A stretch of DNA of 64,000 bases from Paludibacteraceae bacterium (GTDB lineage Bacteria > Bacteroidota > Bacteroidia > Bacteroidales > Paludibacteraceae), in contig JAKSKR010000006.1 in NCBI GenBank assembly GCA_024401645.1, positions 1 through 64,000 on the forward strand. Reading direction: 5' to 3'. Shown piece after piece: positions 50,564 through 59,316 of this stretch. The notes under the pieces are model-generated. The model saw only the letters and a list, made by a program, of their open reading frames with translations, ran no database searches and was not told the DNA's origin. The translations under genes and the position numbers were made by a program. Each line of letters begins with the position of its first letter. Position 1 is the first letter of the stretch.

Positions 50564-51835
50564 ATGAAACTCTTATTGCTTGGCTCTGGTGGCCGCGAAC
50601 ACGCAATGGCTTGGAAGATTGCACAAAGTGCAAAGGTTGAAAAACTTTACATTGCCCCAGGTAATGGTGGTACCGGTAATGTTGGCGAAAACGTCAACAT
50701 TAAGGTAAACGACTTTAAGGCTATTGGCGAATTCGTGAAAAAGAACGGCGTCACTATGGTGGTTGTTGGTCCAGAAGTTCCACTTGTAGAAGGTATTTCA
50801 GACTACTTCAAGGCTGATGCATCGTTGAAAGACGTAGTGGTTATTGGCCCAAGCAAGCAGGGCGCACAGTTGGAAGGTAGCAAAGATTTTGCTAAAGCAT
50901 TCATGATGCGTCATAACATCCCAACTGCCCGTTACCAGAGTTTCACTGGTGAGACTTACAACGAGGCCTGCAAGTTCTTGGAATCGTTGGAAGCTCCTTA
51001 CGTTTTAAAGGCCGATGGTTTGGCTGCTGGTAAGGGCGTGCTCATCATTCCTGACTTGGAAACTGCAAAGAAGGAATTGAAGGGAATGTTCGACGGTATG
51101 TTCGGTAGCGCAAGTGCAACCGTTGTCATCGAAGAATTCCTTTCTGGTATTGAATGTTCTGTATTCGTTTTGACCGACGGCGATAGCTACAAGATTTTGC
51201 CAGTTGCAAAAGACTACAAGCGCATTGGTGAAGGCGACAAGGGCCTTAACACTGGCGGTATGGGTTCAGTTTCTCCTGTTCCTTTTGCCGACGATGTCTT
51301 TATGAAGAAGGTTGAAGAACGCATCGTTATTCCTACAATCAATGGTTTGAAGGCTGAAAAGATCGATTACAAGGGTTTCATCTTCTTGGGTCTTATCAAC
51401 GTGAAGAACGAACCTATGGTGATTGAATACAATGTGCGAATGGGCGACCCTGAAACCGAAGCAGTTATGCTTCGCATTAAGAGCGATCTCGTAGATTTGC
51501 TCGAAGGTGTTGCAAATCACGATCTTAATAAACGTACCCTCGAAATTGACCCTCGTACGGCTGTAACCGTTATGTTGGTGTCTGGAGGATACCCAGAAGA
51601 CTACGAAAAGGGCAAGGTAATGACCGGTCTCGATAAGGTTGAAGGTAGCATCTTGTTCCATGCAGGTACTGCCATCAACGACAAGGGCGAGTTGGTAACT
51701 AGCGGTGGTCGTGTCATCTCAATTTCAAGCTACGGCAACAGCAAGGCTGAAGCTTTGGCACAGTCGTTCAAGAATGCACAGGTCGTCGACTACGATAAGA
51801 AGTATTTCCGTCGCGACATCGGTTTCGATCTATAA
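50564..51835 (+). CDS. purD: Phosphoribosylamine-glycine ligase
   Basis: Joins glycine to phosphoribosylamine with ATP in purine synthesis. [12 protein letters not shown] at the start, the ATP-grasp region ([23 protein letters not shown]), [13 protein letters not shown] and [13 protein letters not shown] are all present in 423 residues. First gene of a three-gene unit with two membrane proteins (gaps 24 and 6 bases). Confidence 0.97.
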   Translation: MKLLLLGSGGREHAMAWKIAQSAKVEKLYIAPGNGGTGNVGENVNIKVNDFKAIGEFVKKNGVTMVVVGPEVPLVEGISDYFKADASLKDVVVIGPSKQGAQLEGSKDFAKAFMMRHNIPTARYQSFTGETYNEACKFLESLEAPYVLKADGLAAGKGVLIIPDLETAKKELKGMFDGMFGSASATVVIEEFLSGIECSVFVLTDGDSYKILPVAKDYKRIGEGDKGLNTGGMGSVSPVPFADDVFMKKVEERIVIPTINGLKAEKIDYKGFIFLGLINVKNEPMVIEYNVRMGDPETEAVMLRIKSDLVDLLEGVANHDLNKRTLEIDPRTAVTVMLVSGGYPEDYEKGKVMTGLDKVEGSILFHAGTAINDKGELVTSGGRVISISSYGNSKAEALAQSFKNAQVVDYDKKYFRRDIGFDL

Positions 51836-51859
51836 TCTTCCAAAAAACAGTAAAGTGTA

Positions 51860-52852
51860 ATGACACGTACGCAGTGGCAAGACTACATTAGGCCAGCGGC
51901 TATAAGCAACATACTTTGCGTGCTCGTAGGGTTTGTGTTGTGGATGGACTTTGCCCATTGGGGTGTAGAAGTGCCCGTGGAGTCGGGGTCGTATGCCTTT
52001 AATTATGTGGCCGAATGGTTGGTCGACAAACCCTTATTTAGCCGTCTCATCGACTTGGTTTTGGTGTTGTCTATGGCCTTCCTCATCTTGCGCTTGAATG
52101 AAATACATTCTTTCATAAGGGTGCGAACCATCTTGCCGTCGGCGTTGTGCATCTTGTTCAGTGGGTTGCTTTTGCAGCCCCATCACCTAACATCGGGTGC
52201 TATTGTCACTTTGTTGCTCTTTGCCAGCATTTCGGCGGCATTGACACTTACTAACGAGAATTCGCAGGTTCATACGTTCAATATCGGATTGTTGTTGGGT
52301 ATAGCAGGTTTGGTCTATCCAATTAGCTTGTCCTATTTGGTGGTATTCTTCTATTTCTACTATAACTTCAACATCCTTAACCTACGCACGTTCCTTTCCA
52401 CACTAACGGGGGCGTTCTTGCCTTTGTGCTATGGCAGCATAGCCATGCTGGCAACCGGTCACGCCAACATTTTCCGTAACTACCTCAATCCAACCACGCA
52501 TTTGCAGATTTGGATTCACGAGTTCGAGGAAATGCAGTTGGCCTATATGGTAGTGTCGGGCGTTGTTCTTGTGGGTTGCATGGTCTACATCTGGTTCAAT
52601 TACCAGAAGGAGGCTCTTAAACCTAGGCGAATGTTCTCGTTCTTTGTGCAGCTTTTGTTGTTCACATTGTTGTTGATGCTCATTTCCCGTTCTGGCTTCG
52701 GCAATCTGCTCTATATGTTCATCATCTTGTCAAGCATTATTATCGGCAGGGTGTATAGTACCACGGTAACCGAGAGTAAGATAAGTTTGTGGAGTTTCCG
52801 CTTTTTGGCGGTGGCTTCGGTTGCTTACACCATTTATGTATTAACCGTATAG
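51860..52852 (+). CDS. Polytopic membrane protein, possibly DUF6427 family
   Basis: Function unknown. 330 residues with about ten hydrophobic spans (for example 15-33, 65-78, 95-112, 117-131, 142-170, 182-197, 233-247, 266-280, 283-298, 309-327) and few charged residues. It resembles a Bacteroidota-specific family annotated DUF6427, but I am not certain of the name. It begins 24 bases after purD and ends 6 bases before the DedA-like gene, so all three are probably co-transcribed. Confidence 0.75.
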   Translation: MTRTQWQDYIRPAAISNILCVLVGFVLWMDFAHWGVEVPVESGSYAFNYVAEWLVDKPLFSRLIDLVLVLSMAFLILRLNEIHSFIRVRTILPSALCILFSGLLLQPHHLTSGAIVTLLLFASISAALTLTNENSQVHTFNIGLLLGIAGLVYPISLSYLVVFFYFYYNFNILNLRTFLSTLTGAFLPLCYGSIAMLATGHANIFRNYLNPTTHLQIWIHEFEEMQLAYMVVSGVVLVGCMVYIWFNYQKEALKPRRMFSFFVQLLLFTLLLMLISRSGFGNLLYMFIILSSIIIGRVYSTTVTESKISLWSFRFLAVASVAYTIYVLTV

Positions 52853-52858
52853 TTTGCG

Positions 52859-53374
52859 ATGGATTTGCTCGATTTTCCAGCCCTAATAGCTAACGTCAAC
52901 GCTATCTACGAACAGATATCGGTGGTATTGGAGTCGTGGGGATACATTGGCTTGTTTCTGGCTACCTTCCTAGCCGCAACCATTGTTCCTTTTCCTAGCG
53001 AGTTGGTCTTCATTTTTTGTGTCAGTACCGATGGCTTAAATCCATTGCTCTGCATCATAATTGCCACCATTGGCAACACCTTGGGTGCCCTAACGCTCTA
53101 TTGGATGGGAACCTTGGGTAAGTTGCGTTGGTTATGTACTTATGGGCGCATACCGCCACACAAGGTAAAACGTTTCTGTAATAAGGCGCAAAAGTGGGGG
53201 CCTCCTTTGGCGCTTATCTCATTCTTGCCAGCCATAGGTCAGGTCATCGTCATATCGCTAGGTTTACTTCATTGCGATTTGAAGAAAACAACCATGTTCA
53301 TTATTCTTGGCAAGGGTACACGTTACGTTATAACGGCGCTGATAACACTAGGTGTTATTTCTTGGTGGAGTTAA
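52859..53374 (+). CDS. DedA/YqaA-type membrane protein
   Basis: Member of the SNARE-associated/VTT (DedA) superfamily, closest to the short YqaA type; such proteins are thought to handle lipids at the inner membrane. 171 residues: GYIGLFLATFLAATIVPFPSELVF at about 28-51, GNTLGALTLYWMGTLG, and the family Gly-Pro/Arg region FLPAIGQVIVISLGLL near 119-134. It ends the purD unit; terminator at 53392-53412. Confidence 0.85.
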   Translation: MDLLDFPALIANVNAIYEQISVVLESWGYIGLFLATFLAATIVPFPSELVFIFCVSTDGLNPLLCIIIATIGNTLGALTLYWMGTLGKLRWLCTYGRIPPHKVKRFCNKAQKWGPPLALISFLPAIGQVIVISLGLLHCDLKKTTMFIILGKGTRYVITALITLGVISWWS

Positions 53375-53391
53375 GAATTAGGGAGCTGGGC

Positions 53392-53412
53392 AAGGAGCCT
53401 GGCTCCTTTTTT
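53392..53412 (+). terminator. Terminator of the purD unit
   Basis: AAGGAG...CTCCTT stem with a CCTGG-type loop, then six T residues, 18 bases after the stop. Confidence 0.75.
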
Positions 53413-53478
53413 AGTCCTTTGGGACAAAACAGCTGTATTTGATCGTTTTAATCAGCAACGATTTTCTGTTGTTTTCGC

Positions 53479-53486
53479 TATATTTG
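53479..53486 (+). promoter_or_regulatory. -7 box of pncA-pncB
   Basis: TATATTTG, about 53 bases before ATG 53539; no good -33 element. The leader shows no riboswitch fold that I can recognise. Confidence 0.45.
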
Positions 53487-53538
53487 TAATAAGATATTTT
53501 GGTTGCATAATAAGAACTTGAATTAAATAATAAGACTT

Positions 53539-54084
53539 ATGAAAAAACTCTTATTGATAGTTGACCCACAGATAGACTTCATTAGCGGTAGCCTTCCGGT
53601 TGAAGGTGCCGACGAGGCTATGCAAAAGTTGGGCGAGTACATTAAGGCGCACAATGGCGAATACTTGTTTAAGGTGGTAACAACCGACTGGCACCCTTAC
53701 CACCATTGCTCGTTTAAGGCACAAGGCGGTCCTTGGCCTATGCACTGTGTGCAGAATACTGTTGGCGCTGCTATTACACCTCATTTGATTGACCCACTTA
53801 ACCAGACCGATGGTGAACTGTGCGTGTTAAGAAAGGGCGACAATGCCGAAAGTGAAGAATATTCCATCTTCAAGAATGCCTATTCAAAAATTCTGCTAAC
53901 CCAGTTGATTAAGGAGATGGATCAGGTTGATGTTTGTGGTATTGCCGGCGACATCTGCGTTCTTAATACTTTAAAAGATGGCATTGCACAGTTTGGTAAG
54001 GAAAAGTTCAACGTACTTACCGATTTCTGTCCTTCGCTCGATAAAGGCGAGGCATTAAGCAAGTTTATTAAAGAAAATCTATAA
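53539..54084 (+). CDS. pncA: Nicotinamidase
   Basis: Hydrolyses nicotinamide to nicotinate for NAD salvage. Catalytic triad Asp9 (VDPQIDF), Lys99 (LRKGD) and Cys140 (GIAGDICVLNT); metal ligands Asp50, His52 and a His of DWHPYHHCSF; and WPMHCV. 181 residues, complete. It is followed after 14 bases by pncB, which uses its product, so the pair is a two-step salvage operon. Confidence 0.93.
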   Translation: MKKLLLIVDPQIDFISGSLPVEGADEAMQKLGEYIKAHNGEYLFKVVTTDWHPYHHCSFKAQGGPWPMHCVQNTVGAAITPHLIDPLNQTDGELCVLRKGDNAESEEYSIFKNAYSKILLTQLIKEMDQVDVCGIAGDICVLNTLKDGIAQFGKEKFNVLTDFCPSLDKGEALSKFIKENL

Positions 54085-54098
54085 AAAGATACACACCT

Positions 54099-55304
54099 AT
54101 GAAGCAAATAATTAAACACTTTACCGACGACGACCTTTACAAGTTGAGTATGTGCTGCGCGGTAATTGACAATTACCCACGTGCACAGGTAAAATATGAG
54201 TTCGTTGATCGTAACAATACTGTATATCCGGCAGGTTTTGCCGATGACGTGATGGAACAGGTAAAAATGTTGGAAGACGTGACCATTACCGATGAAGAAA
54301 TTGAATTCATGAAGCGTAAGTGTTACTACATTCCTCATTTCTTCTATACATACCTAAAGGGTTTCCGTTACAACAGCAAATGGGTTAAGTGTAGCCAAGA
54401 TGCCGAAGGTCACCTTCACATCAGTTTCGAAGGTAATTGGTGTGACACCATTCTTTTGGAGGTGAAGGTTTTGGCCATCATTTCAGAGTTGTTCTACATC
54501 CGTACGGGTCAAGACAAGCAGCTCGACTACGAGGCTTACTATAAGAAGACTTACGACAAGGCTGCTAAATTGTTGGGTGCGGGCTGCATCTTCAGCGACT
54601 TCGGTACACGTCGTCGTGCTTCGTTCGAGGCAGAAGACACCGTTGTTCGTGCGTTGAAAGACTGCGCTAACAGTCAGCAGTGGCCTGGCCGTTTGGTTGG
54701 TACAAGTAACGTGTATCTTGCCATGAAGTACGACTTGACTCCTGTAGGCACCATGGCTCACGAATTTGTTTGTGCCATTGCAGCTATGTATGGCCCACAA
54801 ATGGCTAACTATTTGGCAATGTCGGCTTGGCGCAACACCTTTAAGGGTGCGCTTGGTACATTCCTTTACGATAGCTTTGGTTGGGACAACTTCACACTAA
54901 ACTTCTCGGAAGACTTTGCAAACCTCTTCAAGGGCTTGCGTGTTGATAGTGGCGACAACAAGGAACAGATGCACCTTATTGTTGACAAGTACAAGTCGCT
55001 AGGTATTGACCCTTCAACCAAGCAGGTTATTTTCAGTAATGCGCTCAACACCGACCGTGCTGTTGAACTTAACGCTTATGCAAAGCAGTTTGTTCAGCCT
55101 TCGTTCGGTATTGGCACACACTTCACTAACGACTTCGATGGTATTAAGCCAATGAACATCGTTATTAAGCTTTTGGCTGCCAAGATTACCGAAAACTGGC
55201 CATTCTACAACGAGACTTGTAAGTTGAGTGAAGACAAGGGTAAGCACACCGGTAAGCCTGAAGTTATTAAGCGCTTTATGGAGGCTTTGCACTTCGTGGA
55301 ATAA
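54099..55304 (+). CDS. pncB: Nicotinate phosphoribosyltransferase
   Basis: Makes nicotinate mononucleotide from nicotinate and PRPP. DDDLYKLSMCCAV at the start, FGTRRRASFEAE, the phosphorylated-His region LVGTSNVYLAMKYDLTPVGTMAHE in outline, and RVDSGDN with later SNALNTDRAVEL. 401 residues, complete. Second gene of the pncA operon. Confidence 0.96.
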   Translation: MKQIIKHFTDDDLYKLSMCCAVIDNYPRAQVKYEFVDRNNTVYPAGFADDVMEQVKMLEDVTITDEEIEFMKRKCYYIPHFFYTYLKGFRYNSKWVKCSQDAEGHLHISFEGNWCDTILLEVKVLAIISELFYIRTGQDKQLDYEAYYKKTYDKAAKLLGAGCIFSDFGTRRRASFEAEDTVVRALKDCANSQQWPGRLVGTSNVYLAMKYDLTPVGTMAHEFVCAIAAMYGPQMANYLAMSAWRNTFKGALGTFLYDSFGWDNFTLNFSEDFANLFKGLRVDSGDNKEQMHLIVDKYKSLGIDPSTKQVIFSNALNTDRAVELNAYAKQFVQPSFGIGTHFTNDFDGIKPMNIVIKLLAAKITENWPFYNETCKLSEDKGKHTGKPEVIKRFMEALHFVE

Positions 55305-55331
55305 GCCTACAAGCATAATAGACAAATAAAA

Positions 55332-55368
55332 AACAACGGTTGGTACTAGGTAAGTGCCAACCGTTGTT
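55332..55368. terminator. Terminator between converging pncB and patatin genes
   Basis: AACAACGGTTGG pairs perfectly with CCAACCGTTGTT; the minus strand continues into a strong T-run, so it chiefly ends the patatin gene. Confidence 0.8.
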
Positions 55369-55404
55369 GCTATTTGTACTAATTAGCGTGTTTCAGTCCA
55401 TTGT

Positions 55405-57522
55405 TTAGAAGGTATATCCAAAGCTAGCCCAAATGCCCACCTTTTCGGTTCGGTTGCTCCAGTTGAAGTTTAATTCTGCCGGGCCAATAGGGGTTTTGTA
55501 TCCATACCCCAGGGCTGCACCGTAAAGGTCGTCTTTTACTAAAAAGCTTTTTACCTTATTGCTGTTGCAGCCAAAGTTACCCGTACCGTAGAGGTAATGG
55601 TTTTCGCCTAGTCGGCCACGAAGTGTTAGCCCAACAGTAGCAAACTTGTTACCGACAGACTCGAAGTAGTTGACGCCGGCAAAAGGCAGTTGTTGTGGCA
55701 AGTAGCGGCCAACGCCGTTAGTTCCACCAATTACGTTCTGGTCGCCCATGCGCAACATATCTTCGGTGTTTACGAAACGGCCCCATACGGCAGGCACCAG
55801 CGTAAGGCGTTCGGCAAGCGGTACGTTATGCTCGTATGACAGTTCGAAAACCGATAAGCCGCTGTTGTCGCGGTAATGCGACCAGTCGTCGGTAAGGTAT
55901 GTGCAACGTGCGGTCCAGTTAAATCCTCGGTGTGGGAAGACGTGTGAGTCGCGATTGTCGTAACGCATCGATGCGTAATAGTTGATGTTGGTTTCAGAGT
56001 CGTAGCCCGAAGCTTCGGCTAATTCTGTGGCTGCCAGCTTATAGGTAACAGAAGACATTAAATGGTCGAAGTTACGTTTTGCATAGTCGGCTGCAACGGT
56101 CACCTTCATAAAGTTCCAGGTGCGGTAGAAAGACAGGCGTGCAAACTGTTCGTGAAAGTCCCAATCGAGTGCGCGTTTACCGTTTGAGTAGAATTTGGTC
56201 TCATTATAGCTGAACTTGTAGGTCCCTTCAAGGGTCCAATGCCTCATAGGGTTGAACGATGCGTTCAGTTTACCGTGGCTGCGGCGGCCTAGGCGTAGTT
56301 GGGCACCAATGGCAGGCCTAAATTTCGTGTTGAATTTATAGACTCCACCTACCAAGACGGCTGCCAGTTCCTCGTTATCGAGACGTAGGTTGGCGCCTAA
56401 TGTGCATCCGTGGTCCGAGTTTATAATTACGTCTTCAGCTTCTCTTGGAACGGGAACACCGGCCATTGGCGTAATGGTTGAGTCTGCAGGTAAGTTCAGC
56501 TTTTCGCGTAAGGCAATCAAGTCGTTTCTGTGTTTCCCTGCCGCCTCATCGCCACGTTTCAGCAGTGTTTCTATTGCTGCTGCCGAGAAGCTTGCTGCCG
56601 TGTAGCCGGCAGTGTTCACATTTATGTGCAGGTCTGTCAGCTTCAAGTTGTCTTTCACCTTGTTGTCTGTAATGTTTCCCATCATTTGTGAGATGACGTC
56701 GAGAGGTGAAACAATGTCTTCTGCCGTGTTGGCCTCTTCTTCCTCGCTGTCGAGGGTTACGCCTATAATCACGTCGGCGCCCATTTCCCTTGCAATGTCG
56801 GCAGGGTAGTTGTTAAGCATGCCACCATCTACCAACACCTTGTCGTTGTAGTGGATGGGGCTGAACACGCAAGGAATAGACATGCTGGAACGTATGCAGG
56901 TAGCAAGTTGCCCTTTGTACAAATTCACTTCCTTACCGGTAACAATGTCTACTGCCACACAGGCAAACGGAATTTTCAGTTTGGCGAAGTCGACGGTGTC
57001 GGGGCAAGCTGGGGTTAGGGCCTTAAACAGGTTCAGCACAGCCTCGCCGCTAAGCACGCCACCTTTCAGGTGTTGTTTGGCGTTTCTGAATGCCGGAATG
57101 GTTACCATATATTGTTCCTCATTCTCGCGGGTGATGAAGTCCTTTCGGCTACGGTCTGGCTCGTTAAACAGCAGGTTCATCCAGTCTTGGTTCCTTAAAA
57201 GGCTGTCGAGCTGGTTGGTCGAGTAGCCATAGGCATACATGCCGCCAACAATGGCACCCATACTGGTGCCCACAATGTAGTCAATGGGTATACCTGCCGC
57301 TTCAATTGCTTTCAAAACACTTACGTGTGCTGCTCCCTTGGCACCACCGCCACTCAATACCACACCAACCTTTAAACGCTTGTTAGGCGCATTAATGGGT
57401 TCTGAAGAAATAGGTGTTGGGGTGTTAACGGTATCTGTAATTTGAGCTTTTGTTGGTATAGATATGGCAGATAGCAACAAACATACTAGCGATGTCGCAA
57501 ATTTCTTGGGTAATAGGTTCAT
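55405..57522 (-). CDS. Patatin-like phospholipase fused to an outer-membrane beta-barrel
   Basis: Signal peptide (MNLLPKKFATSLVCLLLSA...TKAQ), then a patatin domain: oxyanion loop SGGGAKG at 57-63, nucleophile Ser87 in GTSMG and Asp232 in VDGGMLNNYPA. From about 370 to the end the sequence alternates in outer-membrane strand fashion and ends WASFGYTF, with the terminal Phe used by the BAM machinery. This order matches the type Vd (PlpD/FplA-like) class, in which a lipase is carried by its own barrel. 705 residues, complete. A minus-strand box TAATTTTG lies at 57548-57555. Confidence 0.9.
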   Translation of the reverse strand: MNLLPKKFATSLVCLLLSAISIPTKAQITDTVNTPTPISSEPINAPNKRLKVGVVLSGGGAKGAAHVSVLKAIEAAGIPIDYIVGTSMGAIVGGMYAYGYSTNQLDSLLRNQDWMNLLFNEPDRSRKDFITRENEEQYMVTIPAFRNAKQHLKGGVLSGEAVLNLFKALTPACPDTVDFAKLKIPFACVAVDIVTGKEVNLYKGQLATCIRSSMSIPCVFSPIHYNDKVLVDGGMLNNYPADIAREMGADVIIGVTLDSEEEEANTAEDIVSPLDVISQMMGNITDNKVKDNLKLTDLHINVNTAGYTAASFSAAAIETLLKRGDEAAGKHRNDLIALREKLNLPADSTITPMAGVPVPREAEDVIINSDHGCTLGANLRLDNEELAAVLVGGVYKFNTKFRPAIGAQLRLGRRSHGKLNASFNPMRHWTLEGTYKFSYNETKFYSNGKRALDWDFHEQFARLSFYRTWNFMKVTVAADYAKRNFDHLMSSVTYKLAATELAEASGYDSETNINYYASMRYDNRDSHVFPHRGFNWTARCTYLTDDWSHYRDNSGLSVFELSYEHNVPLAERLTLVPAVWGRFVNTEDMLRMGDQNVIGGTNGVGRYLPQQLPFAGVNYFESVGNKFATVGLTLRGRLGENHYLYGTGNFGCNSNKVKSFLVKDDLYGAALGYGYKTPIGPAELNFNWSNRTEKVGIWASFGYTF

Positions 57523-57547
57523 AAGATTTAATTAACTATTCATAATG

Positions 57548-57555
57548 CAAAATTA
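57548..57555 (-). promoter_or_regulatory. -7 box of the patatin-barrel gene
   Basis: Minus-strand TAATTTTG, 26 bases before ATG 57522. Confidence 0.4.
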
Positions 57556-57600
57556 ACGCAAATAACTATAGATGCCCACCATAAGTTCTCTGTAATTGCA

Positions 57601-57642
57601 CAAAAAAAGAACGGCAACCCAATTCAGTAGGGTTGCCGTTCT
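57601..57642 (-). terminator. Terminator of the beta-helix lipoprotein gene
   Basis: AGAACGGCAACCC pairs perfectly with GGGTTGCCGTTCT; the minus strand continues TTTTTTTG. 17 bases after the stop. Confidence 0.9.
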
Positions 57643-57659
57643 ATTTATGTTAGTAAGGT

Positions 57660-58961
57660 TTAATCTTCCGAAGGAACATTAATTGATTCCAAATCGTCGA
57701 AGAAGAATCCACTATTATCAGCAGCAGACATGTTAAGATAGCCATCGAGATCTACAAATACATTTTTACCGCAGTTTTCGAAAGTGACGTTGGTTGCAGG
57801 CATTTTAAGACCTTCAACTTCTTTGTTTTCACCATTCCAAACAACAGACAAAGCGTAGTTGAGAATATTGGTGAACTTAACATTTTCAAGGGAGATAACT
57901 TTGGTACCATTTGAGTACAAAGTGTGGATGTACAATGCTGAATTATCTTCACCATCCTTGTCGCCTGCGTTCTTAAATTCGCAGTTCTTAATGAAGTTGC
58001 CACCCTGGTTCTGTTTCTCGCTTTCAAACATAATGCCACGCCAGTAACCTGCTTCATTTTCAATACCAGTTAGAACGACCGGCTTTTCAGCGGTACCATT
58101 TATTTGAATTGATCCAGTTCCAGGAACCCAGATACCAATACCGTTACCAAACTTTAAAGTAACGCTGTCGTTAACAGCCAAAATACCATTGTCGTCGACA
58201 GTAACATCTGAATTAATGTAATAATCGTAACCGAGATTATTGAATGTAACGGTATTCTGGATGCTATTAGCATAGCCAAGGAATTCAATAACATCGTCAC
58301 CATTGTTTTTGAAGACGTTGTTAGCGGCAATGTTCTTCAAGTTATAGAAACTCTGGAGTGCCATAGGGGTCTTTGCTACATTTACGATGGTGTCGTTTTC
58401 GAATGCAGTAAAGGCATTATCGGTAAAAACAGAAGAAACACCATTGCCAAGAGAGCCATCAATAACACAGTTCTTAACAGAAACCGATCCGTCGTAAGAA
58501 ATGTGAAGAACACCCCACTCTGCATTGCTGCCGCCATTTTTCAAGGTAACAAACGACATCTTGTTTTCGGTGCGGTTTGATTGATAATTGATGGAACCCC
58601 ATGAACCTCTTGAATTAACAGGGCCTTGGAATACGATGCGCTTCTCGAGGGTTCCTTCCATATTAATGGCTGCATTATCTTCGCATGTAAGCGTACCTCT
58701 TTTATCAGTAAATTGAATGGTAACACCAGGTTCAATAGTCAGCTTCGCATTGTTTTGAACAAACAAATCACCATCAATGTAATAGTCAACATCAAGGCCT
58801 AGGTCTTTCAAAACAGAGTCTTTGGTAATGTAACCGGTAAGGTGGTTGTTAAATTGGCTTGATGGTGCAGGATCGTCATCGTCATCATCTGAACATGCAG
58901 ACAAACCACAACCAAGTAATGCAGCTCCAAATAGAGCAAGGTACTTCCAGTCTTTTTTCAT
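57660..58961 (-). CDS. Right-handed beta-helix lipoprotein, unknown function
   Basis: Lipobox GLSAC-S followed by six Asp, the sort of acidic tail seen on surface-exposed Bacteroidota lipoproteins. The remainder of the 433 residues shows short repeating strands with Asn ladders (DGDLFVQNNAKLTIEPGVTIQF in outline, SVSVKNCVIDGS, NTVTFNNLGYDYYINSDVTV, ILAVNDSVTLKFGNGIGI), typical of a parallel beta-helix. No catalytic motif recognised; binding to a polysaccharide is plausible. Start chosen at MKKDWKYLALF. No promoter is seen in the 40 bases upstream; expression probably depends on read-through of the terminator at 59002-59043. Confidence 0.8.
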   Translation of the reverse strand: MKKDWKYLALFGAALLGCGLSACSDDDDDDPAPSSQFNNHLTGYITKDSVLKDLGLDVDYYIDGDLFVQNNAKLTIEPGVTIQFTDKRGTLTCEDNAAINMEGTLEKRIVFQGPVNSRGSWGSINYQSNRTENKMSFVTLKNGGSNAEWGVLHISYDGSVSVKNCVIDGSLGNGVSSVFTDNAFTAFENDTIVNVAKTPMALQSFYNLKNIAANNVFKNNGDDVIEFLGYANSIQNTVTFNNLGYDYYINSDVTVDDNGILAVNDSVTLKFGNGIGIWVPGTGSIQINGTAEKPVVLTGIENEAGYWRGIMFESEKQNQGGNFIKNCEFKNAGDKDGEDNSALYIHTLYSNGTKVISLENVKFTNILNYALSVVWNGENKEVEGLKMPATNVTFENCGKNVFVDLDGYLNMSAADNSGFFFDDLESINVPSED

Positions 58962-59001
58962 TTTCTTTGAGTTTTTATTTATTATGAGTTTTATTAGATG
59001 C

Positions 59002-59043
59002 AAAAAAAACGGTCTACAACGATGTGTTTATCGTTGTAGACCG
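59002..59043 (-). terminator. Intrinsic terminator in the leader of the lipoprotein gene (attenuator candidate)
   Basis: A 14-bp perfect stem (CGGTCTACAACGAT and complement) with a 6-base loop, followed on the minus strand by eight T residues. The last codons and stop codon of the 31-codon leader ORF lie in its 5' arm and loop. The next start codon downstream is that of the lipoprotein, 41 bases past the T-run. Confidence 0.85.
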
Positions 59044-59123
59044 AGTATGGTAGTAAGAAGAGAGGTAAAAATTACCCCCCAATTATTGCCGAAATAACTA
59101 TTAATCAATAGCTTGATTTTCAT
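59028..59123 (-). CDS. 31-residue leader peptide or small membrane protein
   Basis: ATG at 59123 to TAA at 59030-59028. The peptide begins MKIKLLINSYFG, has a hydrophobic middle (WGVIFTSLLTT) and ends ILGLQR. A consensus promoter (59161-59194) lies about 30 bases upstream, so this is the first ORF on the transcript. Its five last sense codons form the 5' arm of the terminator and the stop codon enters the loop. A ribosome at the stop would cover that arm and prevent the hairpin. It could instead be a free-standing membrane micropeptide. Confidence 0.55.
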   Translation of the reverse strand: MKIKLLINSYFGNNWGVIFTSLLTTILGLQR

Positions 59124-59160
59124 GGTTTAATTCTAAGTCTCTCTCTTTCTAAATATTTCT

Positions 59161-59194
59161 CAAATATAGTCATTTTTTATCATATACAACAAAA
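59161..59194 (-). promoter_or_regulatory. Promoter of the leader ORF and beta-helix lipoprotein gene
   Basis: On the minus strand TTTTG (59190-59194), a 21-base spacer and TATATTTG (59161-59168). Start near 59155. Confidence 0.7.
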
Positions 59195-59250
59195 TATGGT
59201 GTCTAAATGAAAAGTCTTCATCGAAACTCAGAAACAGGGGTGTAAACAAC

Positions 59251-59287
59251 GAAACCGGCAACTACCCGAAGGCAGTTAGCCGGTTTC
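59251..59287 (-). terminator. Terminator of the pectate lyase gene
   Basis: GAAACCGGC-AACT pairs with AGTT-A-GCCGGTTTC with one bulge; the minus strand continues into a T-rich but interrupted tract. Confidence 0.65.
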
Positions 59288-59316
59288 CACACTAACCTAA
59301 ATACATAATTTATTTC

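Noticed and set aside
53413..53538. Riboswitch upstream of pncA-pncB
   Set aside because: Only small chance dyads (for example TGAT...ATCA) are visible; no conserved multi-helix fold or terminator follows.
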